Positions 56,001 to 64,000 of a stretch of 64,000 nt of DNA are shown piece after piece (positions within the stretch are counted from its first letter, which is position 1; each line of letters starts with the position of its first letter). This DNA comes from Symsagittifera roscoffensis (lineage: Eukaryota; Xenacoelomorpha; Acoela; Convolutidae). The DNA is taken from NCBI RefSeq assembly GCF_963678635.1, contig NC_087063.1, positions 77,957,617 to 78,021,616 on the forward strand. Direction: 5' to 3'. Under the pieces are notes generated by a model. It saw only the letters and a program-made list of their open reading frames with translations. It was not told the DNA's origin and did not search any database. The translations under genes and the position numbers were made by a program.

Positions 56001-58903
56001 ACGTGAAGAGAGGTTCAACGAACGGACAGGTAGGGGAAGTGGAGATCGGCAAAGAATGGATCTCGAAGGCACATCAGGACATGGGCAAACAAGTGACGAG
56101 TGATCCATTGGAGAGGAACAAGACGAGGAACACTTCCCGGACGTGGTGGGTGGCCCTCGAAACATTGAAGGAAATGGAGGACTGCTTGAAGAAGTTGGAC
56201 AGTGGAATAGCTCGCAGGCGACGCAATTGGGCCACCCAGCAAAAAGCCGAGGTTAATAAGACAGAGATGGCAAGTCATCTGAAGAGGTCCTGGCAGAGTT
56301 TGTTGAAGGATCATTTTGAAGAGGCGATGAGAACATCCTCATCAGCACCGCCACTAATGGCGAATCCCTTCGTTAGAACTGCGGGACAATTAATGTTCAC
56401 CTGGAGTCTGGTGGGAATAGAGTTGGAGACATTGACCTCGTATGACAGGCTGAAGTTGGGAAGCAAGAAGCTAGAGGTGTATCAGGCACTGATGCAACAC
56501 GTGGCCAGGGACAATTCAGGCTTGAGCCTGGCTAGAAGAAAAGATGCCACATGTTTCTTGAGATGGATAATGTCAATGATGTCTGATAGCACCATCCTGG
56601 CATGCCACCAGAGAGCAAGTGGAAGTAAAACCATGGAGAAAAGAGTCTCAACGATCATCTTGAACGTATATCAGAGTACAGGAATAGAGAAAGAAGATGG
56701 TTCCAGACTATCCTTAGAGAACCATCGAAAGCTGGACGAGGTACGGAGGTTCTCTAATAAGAAGTTCGAGGAAGAACATGATGTTCACCGTAACCTGGCC
56801 TCGTCAGAACAGTACTCGAGACTCAGTGAGAAGGGGGAATACCAATATGTGTCTGGAGTGATGGGAGTAGCCTACAATCCCTTCTTAGCCTCGGAAACTG
56901 GAGGAGCCCACAGAAACCATGAGGTAGCGGAGCTACTGAAGTTTTGGACAGAAAGAATAATGGAAATAGACGCGGTGGAAAAAGAGGGGCCGAGCCTGGG
57001 CCTGATTCTTGAGAAAACACCAGAGGTGATAAGTATACCGCGCTCAAACAAGAGAGTTGAAGTGAACATGGGCGGTGGAAATGGCTTGTTAACCACGAAC
57101 TTGGGAGTGATATGGAAGCTACTAAGACCCTCCTGGTGTCCACATCCCCATGCGAGTCTAATCGAGGAAACCACCGAGCGAGTGAGGTTAGCACCAACGG
57201 AAGATGAAGATCTGGCGAAGTTGAGTGTGCTACATAAGCTAATCACGCCCCAGATGCAAGAGCCAAGCGAAAGGACGAGCGACCCCGGGTCAGCAAAGAA
57301 ATTGGAGCCGGGTAGCTGTCTGGATTCGACGTGTGGGAACGGAGAGCACATCTGCGATGGACGGTCATGCGTCAGAATACTGTCGTTTCAAAAAGAAGAC
57401 CTGGTCACTTGGTTCGAAGACATCACAGAAAGGGAGAAAAGTGAAGTGCAAATAACAGCGGAATGTTACGCGAGAACCACGGTGAATATAGCGACAGCTC
57501 TCGGATTCTTCTCGAGAATGTGTGGTCTGCAGGCACTGGAGAGACTGGAATCTGAACATCATTTAGTGACGGCGTTGAGCGTAGAATCATGGCCCGGGGT
57601 GTTGCAGGTGACTCAAAAACACATCCGGAGCTGGAAGGTTGGTCTTGAGGCGGAAATGGGATTTCCCATGAGCGAAGCTTATGGCTTGCCATTGAACGCG
57701 AAATCGCTGATAGGGTCAATGATGGCCAACTTGTGCGGAAGTCACTACCCGCTACACATGGCGATGGTGGAAGTGTCCAGCCAGAGAATACTGGTGGACA
57801 AGGCCTTCTCAGTGCCCAAGTGCGTGAGGTTGGCTCGGATGTCGCATCACTCGCACAAGTTGTTGAGAAAAATCAAAGGGACAGTACCAAAAGAATTGAG
57901 AGATGACTTAAGCGAAATCTGGGGAGAAGATCTTCTGAAGTTGGAAAGAGAAAACACGAGCGATCACGAGAGACAAAACGTGATCGGGAAACCTGTGGGA
58001 AGTACTCCGAACCTGGAAGACAACGACACGATGCACGAGAAAATGATGGAGCTTGAGCCTCTCTTGGAAGCCTCAGGGGAGCGTAATCTCAGGAGCATTG
58101 AGATCTCTCATGGGGAATGCCCATGCCACTGTTTGGCACAAACGGTGTGGTATCCAGATCACAAGAACCTTTGCCTGGTGTGGGATGTGGAAGAGATTCG
58201 GTCGATCGGACTACCGGATCACCGGCAGAAGGTGACGCTCTTAGTAGTGAGTACGATGTTAGCTCTGAGATGGATAGAAGAGAATATAACGAAGTATCGG
58301 GAGGCGACGACGCCAACGGCTGAGTCAATATACGCGATAGACTACAGCAGGAGACTCGAGTTGTTTGAGACTGCGTGCAAAGTATTCGCCATACCGACGG
58401 AAGTCAGGCACGTATGGAGTCGCTTGAGGTACTTTCCATGGTTTCGGGCGACACTGACGTCTTGGTTGTACATGACAACGAAAGATCACATGAGAAAACA
58501 TCAAAAAGAGTATCGACAGTTCCAGGCCGAGATTGGGCCGGAAGCTTTCAAGAGACCCCTGCTAACCCATCGTAATGCGATCACGACAGGATGGAAAAGA
58601 GTGGGTAAGATGTCTAGAGACAATACCAAAGCGAGGGAGTCGATACTAGAGGAAGACCTGGCGAAGAACGTGAGCTTGAGCCTGCACAACTCCTTTTGCT
58701 TGAACCGAGAAGCTAGGGTGAAGGCACTACCCAACCAAGCAAAGAGGTTGCAGGAGCAGAGAGAATGGATGCGATCCTATGAACAGCTGAAGGCTTGGGA
58801 GGAGATTGTGATTAGTTCCGAGGATGAAGAGGAACTGTTGAGACAGTTTGCCGCATCTAGCACTTCAGGATGCAGTACCTCCAAGGCGAAGAGTACGAGA
58901 TGA
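53024..58903 (+). CDS. E3 ORF2: giant uncharacterised protein (1,959 codons, uninterrupted)
   Basis: ATG 53024 in good context (AAAATGG); the frame is open to 52979 but without an earlier ATG. Residues 1-30 (PTLDELYRRLRD) match E2 ORF2 residues 1-30, then LEISNFARQ joins the equivalent of E2 34455: an in-frame deletion of about 3.1 kb has removed the coiled coil and both SGNH-like regions. Then a membrane-like segment IILLLALYLVYP (about 53660-53700), GMPLLTDL module (about 54000), acidic linker (about 55050-55200), basic KTRKRKRE (55780), Cys/His cluster (about 57310-57370), conserved C-terminal domain (WSRLRYFPWFRA, FKRPLLTHRNAITTG, LHNSFC). No similarity to Env: no signal peptide and no furin-fusion peptide arrangement seen. 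It is the only intact ORF2 in the window. Function unknown. Confidence 0.75.
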   Translation: MADRFWNSVPAALKKPTLDELYRRLRDLEISNFARQLNFSPVIGDDHPAINQLTASLWFRSMDVKVANSTSRTRGPSNERRNVVETEKQLESMKYRLTQENGWWPFLTPRLENVTNKTREEAPLLVKQIWSFLEKQLELAETRDMTVARFVSAANEVTIGGFWREHANGELKTRRDYEILKFLSPCWEREFLAGVFGTTATIFGAFVQEILGMSIILLLALYLVYPRYLFNMGPAYMFSRGVETLRVDGYLALVLLTHGELVSFHRLMEYGEPLSMGRVHTSIETSSYKCAAGLKTLLVQYLMMQNRYMTGEDENPTSREEWEKANRGMPLLTDLCLAMRSDPMGIIRGLEEVVTCIYGPAVTYAFPDPLVITYRHSVTHLSLISVLDGTALNWCQQEVLRARMSNTVLFGKVKDAEMMVCNLRGQMQCRMGGKREGPIEMYPKFWNLNPLTANGREVLRIPAWKECFALVKRELEAIMEKEILPATMPEFPTVRRMTLGMNSPLVVPSIMAKMMTEETQRHFTDGWDPLFIGYTAAVYFHTSEMKVNSWTTQAKKSRGSQPPGYEVRKVLRTLEKEGLENMLPIWDDGRMIVMEGHVALVDEMKFATRKYKAPYGLEQVEVTQEGTELDAAGQLHVALTEYKKLDPTTPSPLSVDTPGDKRSGPVEDRFKRILERRRNESEEESMDETLSEAGEDMEVGNTPEPGPSGEELTTQELLKDLSEENWADTATPPLNPSPRKNLELPLAGETFNMGMLLLSSEEREKNTFEGNRDIFLGSLEDDAWQEFLGEFNREVGSETTLDKFKKELWDAVVRFGEPLLIGTGLDEKARKELLNKLVELRNARSKTRKEKCEDSSTLKQKTVDKMVDDIKRDKVGTSNMIKSTNILKARAGGRQELEGVDGEVESMMIATTPSSRDVKTRKRKREVEGWGSPSVDAVSEGNLRETAPIVLARCKTAAYKNSSELRKPLEVEKEIEVSTSSTSEEDFKPQKVNVKRGSTNGQVGEVEIGKEWISKAHQDMGKQVTSDPLERNKTRNTSRTWWVALETLKEMEDCLKKLDSGIARRRRNWATQQKAEVNKTEMASHLKRSWQSLLKDHFEEAMRTSSSAPPLMANPFVRTAGQLMFTWSLVGIELETLTSYDRLKLGSKKLEVYQALMQHVARDNSGLSLARRKDATCFLRWIMSMMSDSTILACHQRASGSKTMEKRVSTIILNVYQSTGIEKEDGSRLSLENHRKLDEVRRFSNKKFEEEHDVHRNLASSEQYSRLSEKGEYQYVSGVMGVAYNPFLASETGGAHRNHEVAELLKFWTERIMEIDAVEKEGPSLGLILEKTPEVISIPRSNKRVEVNMGGGNGLLTTNLGVIWKLLRPSWCPHPHASLIEETTERVRLAPTEDEDLAKLSVLHKLITPQMQEPSERTSDPGSAKKLEPGSCLDSTCGNGEHICDGRSCVRILSFQKEDLVTWFEDITEREKSEVQITAECYARTTVNIATALGFFSRMCGLQALERLESEHHLVTALSVESWPGVLQVTQKHIRSWKVGLEAEMGFPMSEAYGLPLNAKSLIGSMMANLCGSHYPLHMAMVEVSSQRILVDKAFSVPKCVRLARMSHHSHKLLRKIKGTVPKELRDDLSEIWGEDLLKLERENTSDHERQNVIGKPVGSTPNLEDNDTMHEKMMELEPLLEASGERNLRSIEISHGECPCHCLAQTVWYPDHKNLCLVWDVEEIRSIGLPDHRQKVTLLVVSTMLALRWIEENITKYREATTPTAESIYAIDYSRRLELFETACKVFAIPTEVRHVWSRLRYFPWFRATLTSWLYMTTKDHMRKHQKEYRQFQAEIGPEAFKRPLLTHRNAITTGWKRVGKMSRDNTKARESILEEDLAKNVSLSLHNSFCLNREARVKALPNQAKRLQEQREWMRSYEQLKAWEEIVISSEDEEELLRQFAASSTSGCSTSKAKSTR

Positions 58904-59221
58904 ATGGGCAAATCGGATGGATCTTGAGTCTTGAGAGGGAAGGGGGGCTTGAGCGTGGATCCGAGTGAAACTTGGATTCACGAAAAAGAAATTTTAACAA
59001 AGCAAATATTGTTACTAATATACTATATTTATTATATAAATCGAAATGCTGCATGACAATTTCCTGATTGAATAGGACAAAAGAGATTTTAAAATGATTG
59101 GCTTGAAAAGCGAAAATTCAAGGGTGCAGGTGTATGCAGATTTTGGTTGCTGTTTAGCAATAGCGTGAAAATTTTAAATGGCTGTGAATTTTGGGGTGTA
59201 GATAAGCTTAAATCTGCTGCA
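58904..59221 (+). other. E3 3' UTR with polypurine-like tract
   Basis: Non-coding. GAGAGGGAAGGGGGG at about 58932-58946 is the best polypurine-tract candidate, but it lies about 275 bp before the apparent LTR start, so either the LTR starts earlier or the tract is not the primer. Confidence 0.5.
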
Positions 59222-60248
59222 AACTTCTGTAAATGACCACTGGCACTGTATCTTGAGCAACACTCGGTTTTTCTGGGACTCACTGGCAGAAGACAGCGCG
59301 CGATGAGGACATCGATCTCGAGTCCGGGGAGTATGTGCCAGTCGGTCATATTTGGAAGTTTGACCTTGAGAGAAGAAAAAAACACTTGATTTTGGAGTGA
59401 AATTTAATTTTTCAAAATTTCGAATGGAACCTGTCATGCACGATTTTCTCGCGAGAACTGAAAATCAGAAAAAGAGATCAGAACAATTTCAGAACAATTG
59501 AGTCGAAAACGCGGGAAAGTCGCAAGAAAAAGCAGTAGGAAATTGCTATTCGCAATTTCCATCACTATAATAATCGAGAGTAGAGCTGTCCCATCTGTGA
59601 CAGAGACGAGAGCATTCCCTCGAATTGGATTATAACGACTGGAGTATTATTCGGAACTGGACTAGAGTGAACCTTCGGTGGAAAGGTGGACAGCTTGAGT
59701 GTCCTAATGGTTCACAAGAAAACTATTGTCTAGAGTATAAACTCGTTCTCATTGTTAAAACTATAAAACATTAGACTCATTTAGTTACGTTATTTAATTC
59801 TTGAGTTAGTTACCGACTGGATTATTTCCCACTTCTTGAGCGTGCTACTATGTGAGTACAAATTTAAATTCCTAGAGTGTGTTTTATAATTGTTATGTTG
59901 AGGTAAGGCGAGTTTTAGGTTGATCCATCTGAAATGGATCAAAGTTCCACTGTCTAATAAAAAGTAACTTAACGGATTGTTCCAACCCGGTTTTTAACGG
60001 CGTTCATGTATTTTGGGTATCTAGAGACCTAAGTATGGGGACGTTTCTAATTCTAGAGTGGGGGGTATTTTAGTAGTAGCCTTTAAGCTGTAACGGGTCG
60101 TAGTCTCATGTCACAAGCGAACCGAACTGGCTCCGACCGTTCTTGAGGTGGAAAAACACAAGAGATGGTGTCCCTGACCCTTGAGCCAGTGGTTATAGGG
60201 CCTATTTTTCTTAAGCCTCATGTGTGACTGCAGTAGACGAATGTTACA
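59222..60248 (+). repeat. LTR C, right copy
   Basis: About 1,027 bp. The start is inferred from similarity of CTTCTGTAAATGACC to the start of LTR A2. GTCCGGGGAG 59322-59331, TATAAA 59736-59741, hairpin 1 59920-59942, AATAAA 59956-59961, end CGAATGTTACA. LTR B follows with no gap. Confidence 0.75.
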
Positions 60249-61246
60249 ATTTCATTTTCTTATGCAATTTGTAAGATTGATTACAGAAAACTGCATAACT
60301 ACTTGACGATAACCCGGTGTTATGCGATCAATAGGGACATTGATGGAGACTTGTCCGGGGAGTATGTGCCATTCTGCCAGATGACACAGCACAACCTTCC
60401 GGCGACATAAAAAAGAGTGACTAAAGGCCTTATGAACGAAAAAGTGTTGCGAAGGAGGGTCAGAATGTTCTAGAATTTTTATTTTCAAAATTTCGATTGA
60501 AGAGTGAACATTTCTGAGAAATAGAAAAAAGTCGGCCATTTTGACTAAAAAAGAAGAGGAAAGACAACGACGCCATATATTGTGAAGAACAGTCGTATCT
60601 GAGACAAAAAAATACGAAGCCTCTTATCGTGGCAATAACACACGATAAGAACCTTAGCGACGGAAATTTGTGGAGAAGGAGGCTTCAGTGGGGGAAGAAA
60701 TACACCACAGAACCCTCCCGGGACACGAAATATAAGAGATAAGAGTGTTATCTCAAGAATATTACGGGAGCGGAGGCTTGGTCCCCCAGAGACTGTCTAT
60801 GTGAAGGGACTGCATAGACTGACTGTATAGCTGCTATAATGTCATAGATCTTAATTAACACCGTTATTATTTAATATTTCAGAGCATGAGTAGCTAGAAA
60901 AGGGAAAGGGTCAATCCATCTCTAATGGATTTAATATAGAACTGTCACACAAAAACATAATAAAATAGGTTGTTCGAGCCGTGTTTTTAATGACAATCAC
61001 GTAGTCTGAGGATCCGAGACTCAGCTATGTGGTTGTGTTCGCATGTAAACGAAAGCTGATCAAAAGTCGTTTGACTGATGGCCTAAAAATGGTCACTTTT
61101 TACTTTGCCCTAGACAGACCAGAAAATCAACTGGCAAGGTCGAGACGGTGAAAAACGAGTAGAATTAAGGTAACTGACGCCTGCCAGTCGTTAATATGTA
61201 CTTTTTCTACGCTCCGTCGCTGTGTGATATTTGGGCGAATGTTACA
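60249..61246 (+). repeat. LTR B, right copy
   Basis: 998 bp, partner of 17240-18237. GTCCGGGGAG 60353-60362, hairpin 1 60913-60931, hairpin 2 61001-61028. No primer site follows: next is TTTTTTAGTATCC, so this is the right outer end of the composite. Confidence 0.8.
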
Positions 61247-61795
61247 TTTTTTAGTATCCGTAACTTCATATATTTTAATCAACCAATTTCTGAACTGTAA
61301 TCGAACTTGTTTTGTTTTGTTTATTGCTTGTTTTCTGATGTTGTGTTTTTGTTTGATGTAACCAATGAATTTTAACCAACTTTATTATTTACACTTTGCT
61401 CTACTGATGCCTCGGCTTTTTACTGTATAGTAATTCAGGTGTTCTTTCTTCTTCTCTTCTTTTCAGCAATTTGACTTTGATCGACTTGATTTTATCAGAT
61501 GCAGTGCCATAAAAAGTGCCTTGTATGTCTATCAGCTGAATGTGTTGCGGTTACTAATTCGGCCTGTTTTGCGTCCCCGTAGGGGCTTGAGCTAAACAGC
61601 CCAACACAACTTCAAAAAAAACCTGTCCTCAGTTCATAATATTTAAAATTAATTTTGCGTTGTTTCATTCACTTAGTTTCAGATAAATTGTTGATATACT
61701 GGGACAGCCGTGGTGGTCCCCTGCATTTACTTCAAATTATTTACCTCTGCTACCGCTCGTGGACACTAGTGGGTGGACACAGGTTGGTGGATCAC
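61247..61795 (+). other. Likely 5' UTR of the second LINE
   Basis: AT-rich and non-coding. A frame is open from 61655 but has no ATG until 61796. The exact LINE 5' end is not visible. A short palindrome CCCCGTAGGGG lies near 61575. Confidence 0.45.
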
Positions 61796-62410
61796 ATGAT
61801 TGTAGTTGGAGCAAGCTCACTCAGAAGGACCCTTGACTACCTACCCTACGATCTAAGGGTAAAGTATCGAAGATTCACTTTTGCAAAATCGGGACTAAGC
61901 CTCAACCCAAACAACGTGAGTAAACTCAAGAAATTGCAGTGGTTACTTAGAAACGGTTCCCTAAAATCCAGAGAAATCATTCTCTGGCACGACGTGATAA
62001 ACAATAGTATCACAAAACATCCCAAAAACTTTAATACGAAGTGTTCCCCGGAGCAGTTAACTGAAATCATCACGAATTTTCAGCATCAAATAGCTGCGAT
62101 CATATACATTCGTCGAGACGGTACCGCTCACATTTTTGAAAAGTTACGGAAGACGAAACCTCTTATCATCGACGCGATAAAACGACTTCTTCCTAAACAA
62201 AAACAAAACGACATTGATACAGTTGTTGCCCTCTCTAAACTACACCCCCCTCCGTCTCTTGAGCTGAAGTTGCTCAACAAAGTACTTTCGAAACGTCACA
62301 ACCTTCGTTCACTAGTACTTCAGCAAAGATCAAAATCCAGAGTACGGCCCACCAAATCAAAGAGAGCAGCAGCAAAGAAAAAACAAGCAGCCCAATCCTC
62401 ATCGCACTAG
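61796..62410 (+). CDS. LINE-2 first ORF: degenerate SGNH-like protein with basic tail
   Basis: First in-frame ATG at 61796 gives 204 residues beginning MIVVGASSLRR. A hydrophobic strand then GAS sits where SGNH proteins have GDS. IILWHDVINNS stands at the block III position, and IAAIIYIRR looks like the next core strand. No clear DxxH. The C-terminus is highly basic (KSKRAAAKKK), suggesting RNA binding or nuclear entry. Followed after 166 bp by the zinc-finger ORF. The fold call is tentative; LINE-associated and conserved-looking is safer. Confidence 0.55.
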   Translation: MIVVGASSLRRTLDYLPYDLRVKYRRFTFAKSGLSLNPNNVSKLKKLQWLLRNGSLKSREIILWHDVINNSITKHPKNFNTKCSPEQLTEIITNFQHQIAAIIYIRRDGTAHIFEKLRKTKPLIIDAIKRLLPKQKQNDIDTVVALSKLHPPPSLELKLLNKVLSKRHNLRSLVLQQRSKSRVRPTKSKRAAAKKKQAAQSSSH

Positions 62411-62576
62411 TTCTGGTGAGTCTGATTTTCTTGAGACTATTCTCTCCTGAGGTTTTTATACCTTGGAGTATCAGTCCAAGGGAATCAAAAAAACTCAATA
62501 AGTCTTCTCTAGTCTGGTTTTCTCCTGAGGTTTTATACCTTGGAGTGTCAGTTCTGAGAAGATTTTTTTGAGCAAT
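62411..62576 (+). promoter_or_regulatory. Inter-ORF spacer with duplicated hairpin
   Basis: TCTCCTGAGG-T-run-TATACCTTGGAG occurs at about 62442-62470 and again at about 62521-62548, followed each time by T(A/G)TCAGT. Each can fold (CTCC..AGG with CCT.GGAG). It sits between the two ORFs, ending 28 bp before the second ATG, so a role in internal initiation or reinitiation is possible. Confidence 0.55.
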
Positions 62577-63443
62577 ATGGGCTCAGAAGAAAGACGCAGA
62601 AATGCTAGCGTCTCGCAAGCATCTGAGAAATCTTGTAAAACATGCAAAAAGCCGATCACAAACAAAAGTCAAATCTTTAATTGCATTGCCTGTGGCGATG
62701 TTATGCACATGACAAAAACATGCACTGGAATATCTGAAACTGCCATCCTTGGAATTTCGGAGATCAGCCAGAACGTCCTCCTGCTCTGTAACTGTTGTGT
62801 TGGAAACAATAGGAAAGAGTCGATGATCAACGATTTGATGCAAACCCGTCCATCCATTGCTGAAACAAAACTAAATGAAATCGCCGAACAATTCTCTACT
62901 TTTAAACAAGAGATAGATTCACTTAAGCAAAAGATAGATGAAACAAGCAAAAAACCACAAAACAGAAATGAGCCAAAGCAACCTGCCTTAAACAAACCAG
63001 AATCAAGCTATAACGGAATCCGGATAAGAGGACTGCTTGAACTGGGCTCAAAAAGTTCAAGAGATAGACACGAACACGACTTGGAAGAGGTGAACAAACT
63101 GTTTGCGTTCTTAACAGTTGAAGCAAAAATCACAGATTTAAAACGTTTAGGAAAATACGAAGAAGGAAAAAGGCCACGCACAATAGTTGTAAATGTTTCA
63201 AATGAATGGCAAAAACGACTGATACTAATGTCCTTGGCAAAATTGAAAAACTACGACAAAACTGTCTTTGTGTCAAAAGAGCTCAGCCCAAGTGAATTTC
63301 TGATTGAGAACAAACTTCTTATGAAAAGACGAACAATGATAGAAACTGGAGTATCAGCTAAAAACCTAAGGCTAAGGGACCTTGTCCTTTACCAATATGA
63401 CGAAGAAAGTGGAAATTGGAAAAAAGTCGAAGAAAGCAATTGA
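62577..63443 (+). CDS. LINE-2 ORF1: zinc-finger and coiled-coil RNA-binding protein
   Basis: ATG 62577 (MGSEERRR; upstream part of the open frame lacks ATG), 288 residues. N-terminal PHD-like Cys/His cluster: CKTC (about 20-23), CIAC, H, C, then CNCC. A coiled-coil stretch (about 105-135, FKQEIDSLKQKI) follows, then a domain with IRIRGLLE, LKRLGKYEEGKRPRTIVV and KRLILMSLAKLKNY, resembling the RRM-like/C-terminal region of LINE ORF1 proteins. Binds LINE RNA in known relatives. Intact here. Ends TGA 63441-63443. Confidence 0.65.
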   Translation: MGSEERRRNASVSQASEKSCKTCKKPITNKSQIFNCIACGDVMHMTKTCTGISETAILGISEISQNVLLLCNCCVGNNRKESMINDLMQTRPSIAETKLNEIAEQFSTFKQEIDSLKQKIDETSKKPQNRNEPKQPALNKPESSYNGIRIRGLLELGSKSSRDRHEHDLEEVNKLFAFLTVEAKITDLKRLGKYEEGKRPRTIVVNVSNEWQKRLILMSLAKLKNYDKTVFVSKELSPSEFLIENKLLMKRRTMIETGVSAKNLRLRDLVLYQYDEESGNWKKVEESN

Positions 63444-63467
63444 CTACCTACTGCCAAGTATTTAAAA

Positions 63468-64000
63468 ATGTTATGCCTAAATGTCAGAAGTACTTTAGAC
63501 ATCAACAGAAGAATAGCTCTTTCAAATGCCATTTTACAAACAGACTACGATATACTATGTCTCACAGAGACATGGCTGGTAAAGGAAATACCAGATAAAG
63601 CTCTGCATTTGGCTGGTTTTAATATAATTCGCAAAGATAGAAAAAACTCCACTTTAAAAACCAATCACGGAGGCGTACTCATGGCGATAAAAGAAAATGT
63701 GCATTACGAAGAAATTGATGCTCAAATAGAAAATGAAGAATGCATAGTGGCCAAACTAACAGGTGAAACTGGGCATCATCAAATACTCTGCTGTGTTTAT
63801 AATCCCCCGAAAAACAGTAAATACCAATGGAAACAACAAAACTTCATCAGTTTGTTCGAAAACCTAACAAAATTACAAATACAATACAACTGTAACGCAG
63901 TGTCGATTACGGGAGATATAAATTTTGAATACACTCATTGGAAAATGATGCACTCAAAGGACAAATATGAAAATGCAGTGTTAAAAAAGCTCATTGAACT
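63468..64000 (+). CDS. LINE-2 ORF2 start: AP-type endonuclease (cut by window edge)
   Basis: ATG 63468 (AAAATGTT), frame open to the window end (177 codons). MLCLNVRSTLD (block I), ILCLTETWL (metal Glu), HGGVLMAIK, CCVYNPP and SITGDINF (Asp/Asn motif) identify the non-LTR endonuclease domain. RT should follow to the right of the window. No 2A peptide precedes it, unlike the LINE at 13613. Confidence 0.8.
   Translation, partial: MLCLNVRSTLDINRRIALSNAILQTDYDILCLTETWLVKEIPDKALHLAGFNIIRKDRKNSTLKTNHGGVLMAIKENVHYEEIDAQIENEECIVAKLTGETGHHQILCCVYNPPKNSKYQWKQQNFISLFENLTKLQIQYNCNAVSITGDINFEYTHWKMMHSKDKYENAVLKKLIE

Larger units (their letters stand above)
17092..61246 (+). mobile_element. 44-kb three-LTR composite of two giant Ty3/gypsy-type elements (E2, E3)
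   Basis: Order: [C tail + LTR B] - E2 internal - LTR C - E3 internal - [LTR C + LTR B]. The outer direct repeat, 17092-18237 against 60101-61246, differs at about six sites that I can see over 1.15 kb. The two C copies (40334-41248 and 59334-60248) differ visibly by one G-run indel. Two internal regions share the central LTR, as expected if neighbouring elements recombined through LTRs. Nesting of E3 exactly at the start of the E2 3' LTR is the alternative. No target-site duplication is visible at the outer ends. Confidence 0.7.
61247..64000 (+). mobile_element. LINE-2 of window: 5' part of a CR1/L2-like retrotransposon, running off the window
   Basis: Three ORFs in order: SGNH-like (61796-62410), zinc-finger ORF1 (62577-63443) and endonuclease (63468 onward). 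No stops or frameshifts seen in any of them, so this copy looks much younger than the LINE at 13613. Confidence 0.75.

Noticed and set aside
53024-58903. ORF2 as a retroviral-type envelope protein
   Set aside because: No signal peptide, no furin site followed by a fusion peptide and no C-terminal anchor. One hydrophobic segment alone is not enough.

Overview
This window is repeat DNA from a eukaryotic, almost certainly animal, genome. I recognise no host gene, tRNA, rRNA or CRISPR array. Nearly all of it is retrotransposon sequence on the + strand: a family of unusually large Ty3/gypsy-type LTR elements (called E1, E2 and E3 here), two non-LTR (LINE) elements, and a scrap of another retroelement. 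An invertebrate host is likely, because the LINEs are CR1/L2-like with an esterase-type first ORF and a 2A peptide. A nematode is my weak guess; the TTTTCAG-like acceptor candidates fit but do not prove it.

Layout. 1-10680: a decayed tandem array of a 6.65-kb unit that contains only the 3' half of the large element (E1: end of unit 0, all of unit 1, start of unit 2). 10681-12786: a piece of element 3' UTR and two LTRs joined head to tail (A1, A2). 12787-13612: a retroelement scrap and AT-rich filler. 13613-17091: a decayed LINE (esterase-like ORF1, signal-peptide/2A leader, endonuclease, reverse transcriptase). 17092-61246: a 44-kb composite of LTR, element E2, LTR, element E3, LTR. 61247-64000: the 5' part of a second LINE whose endonuclease ORF runs off the window.

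Element plan. An LTR of about 1 kb is followed by a putative tRNA primer site (TGGCGCTCCTGGGTG), a 2.4-3.1 kb non-coding leader with repeats and hairpins, and one Gag-Pol ORF (Gag, two CCHC knuckles, DTGA protease, RT, RNase H, acidic linker, HHCC-DD35E integrase, GPY/F module, then a C-terminal macro-domain-like module). After about 0.5 kb with a candidate splice acceptor comes a giant second ORF (ORF2) in the env position. ORF2 has no Env hallmarks. It carries an SGNH/GDSL-hydrolase-like domain, a second SGNH-like region, and about 2,000 residues that I cannot assign. In E2 it would span about 2,800 codons but is broken by a frameshift, two stops and a deletion. In E3 it is a single open frame of 1,959 codons that appears to have lost both SGNH modules by one in-frame deletion.

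The strongest leads are ORF2, the Pol macro-like module, two LTR hairpins supported by covariation across three LTR types, a covarying hairpin pair in the E2 leader, and the 10-mer GTCCGGGGAG, which recurs in LTRs and in Pol in two reading frames. SGNH-like domains also occur in three separate retroelement lineages within these 64 kb. All domain calls were made by eye.
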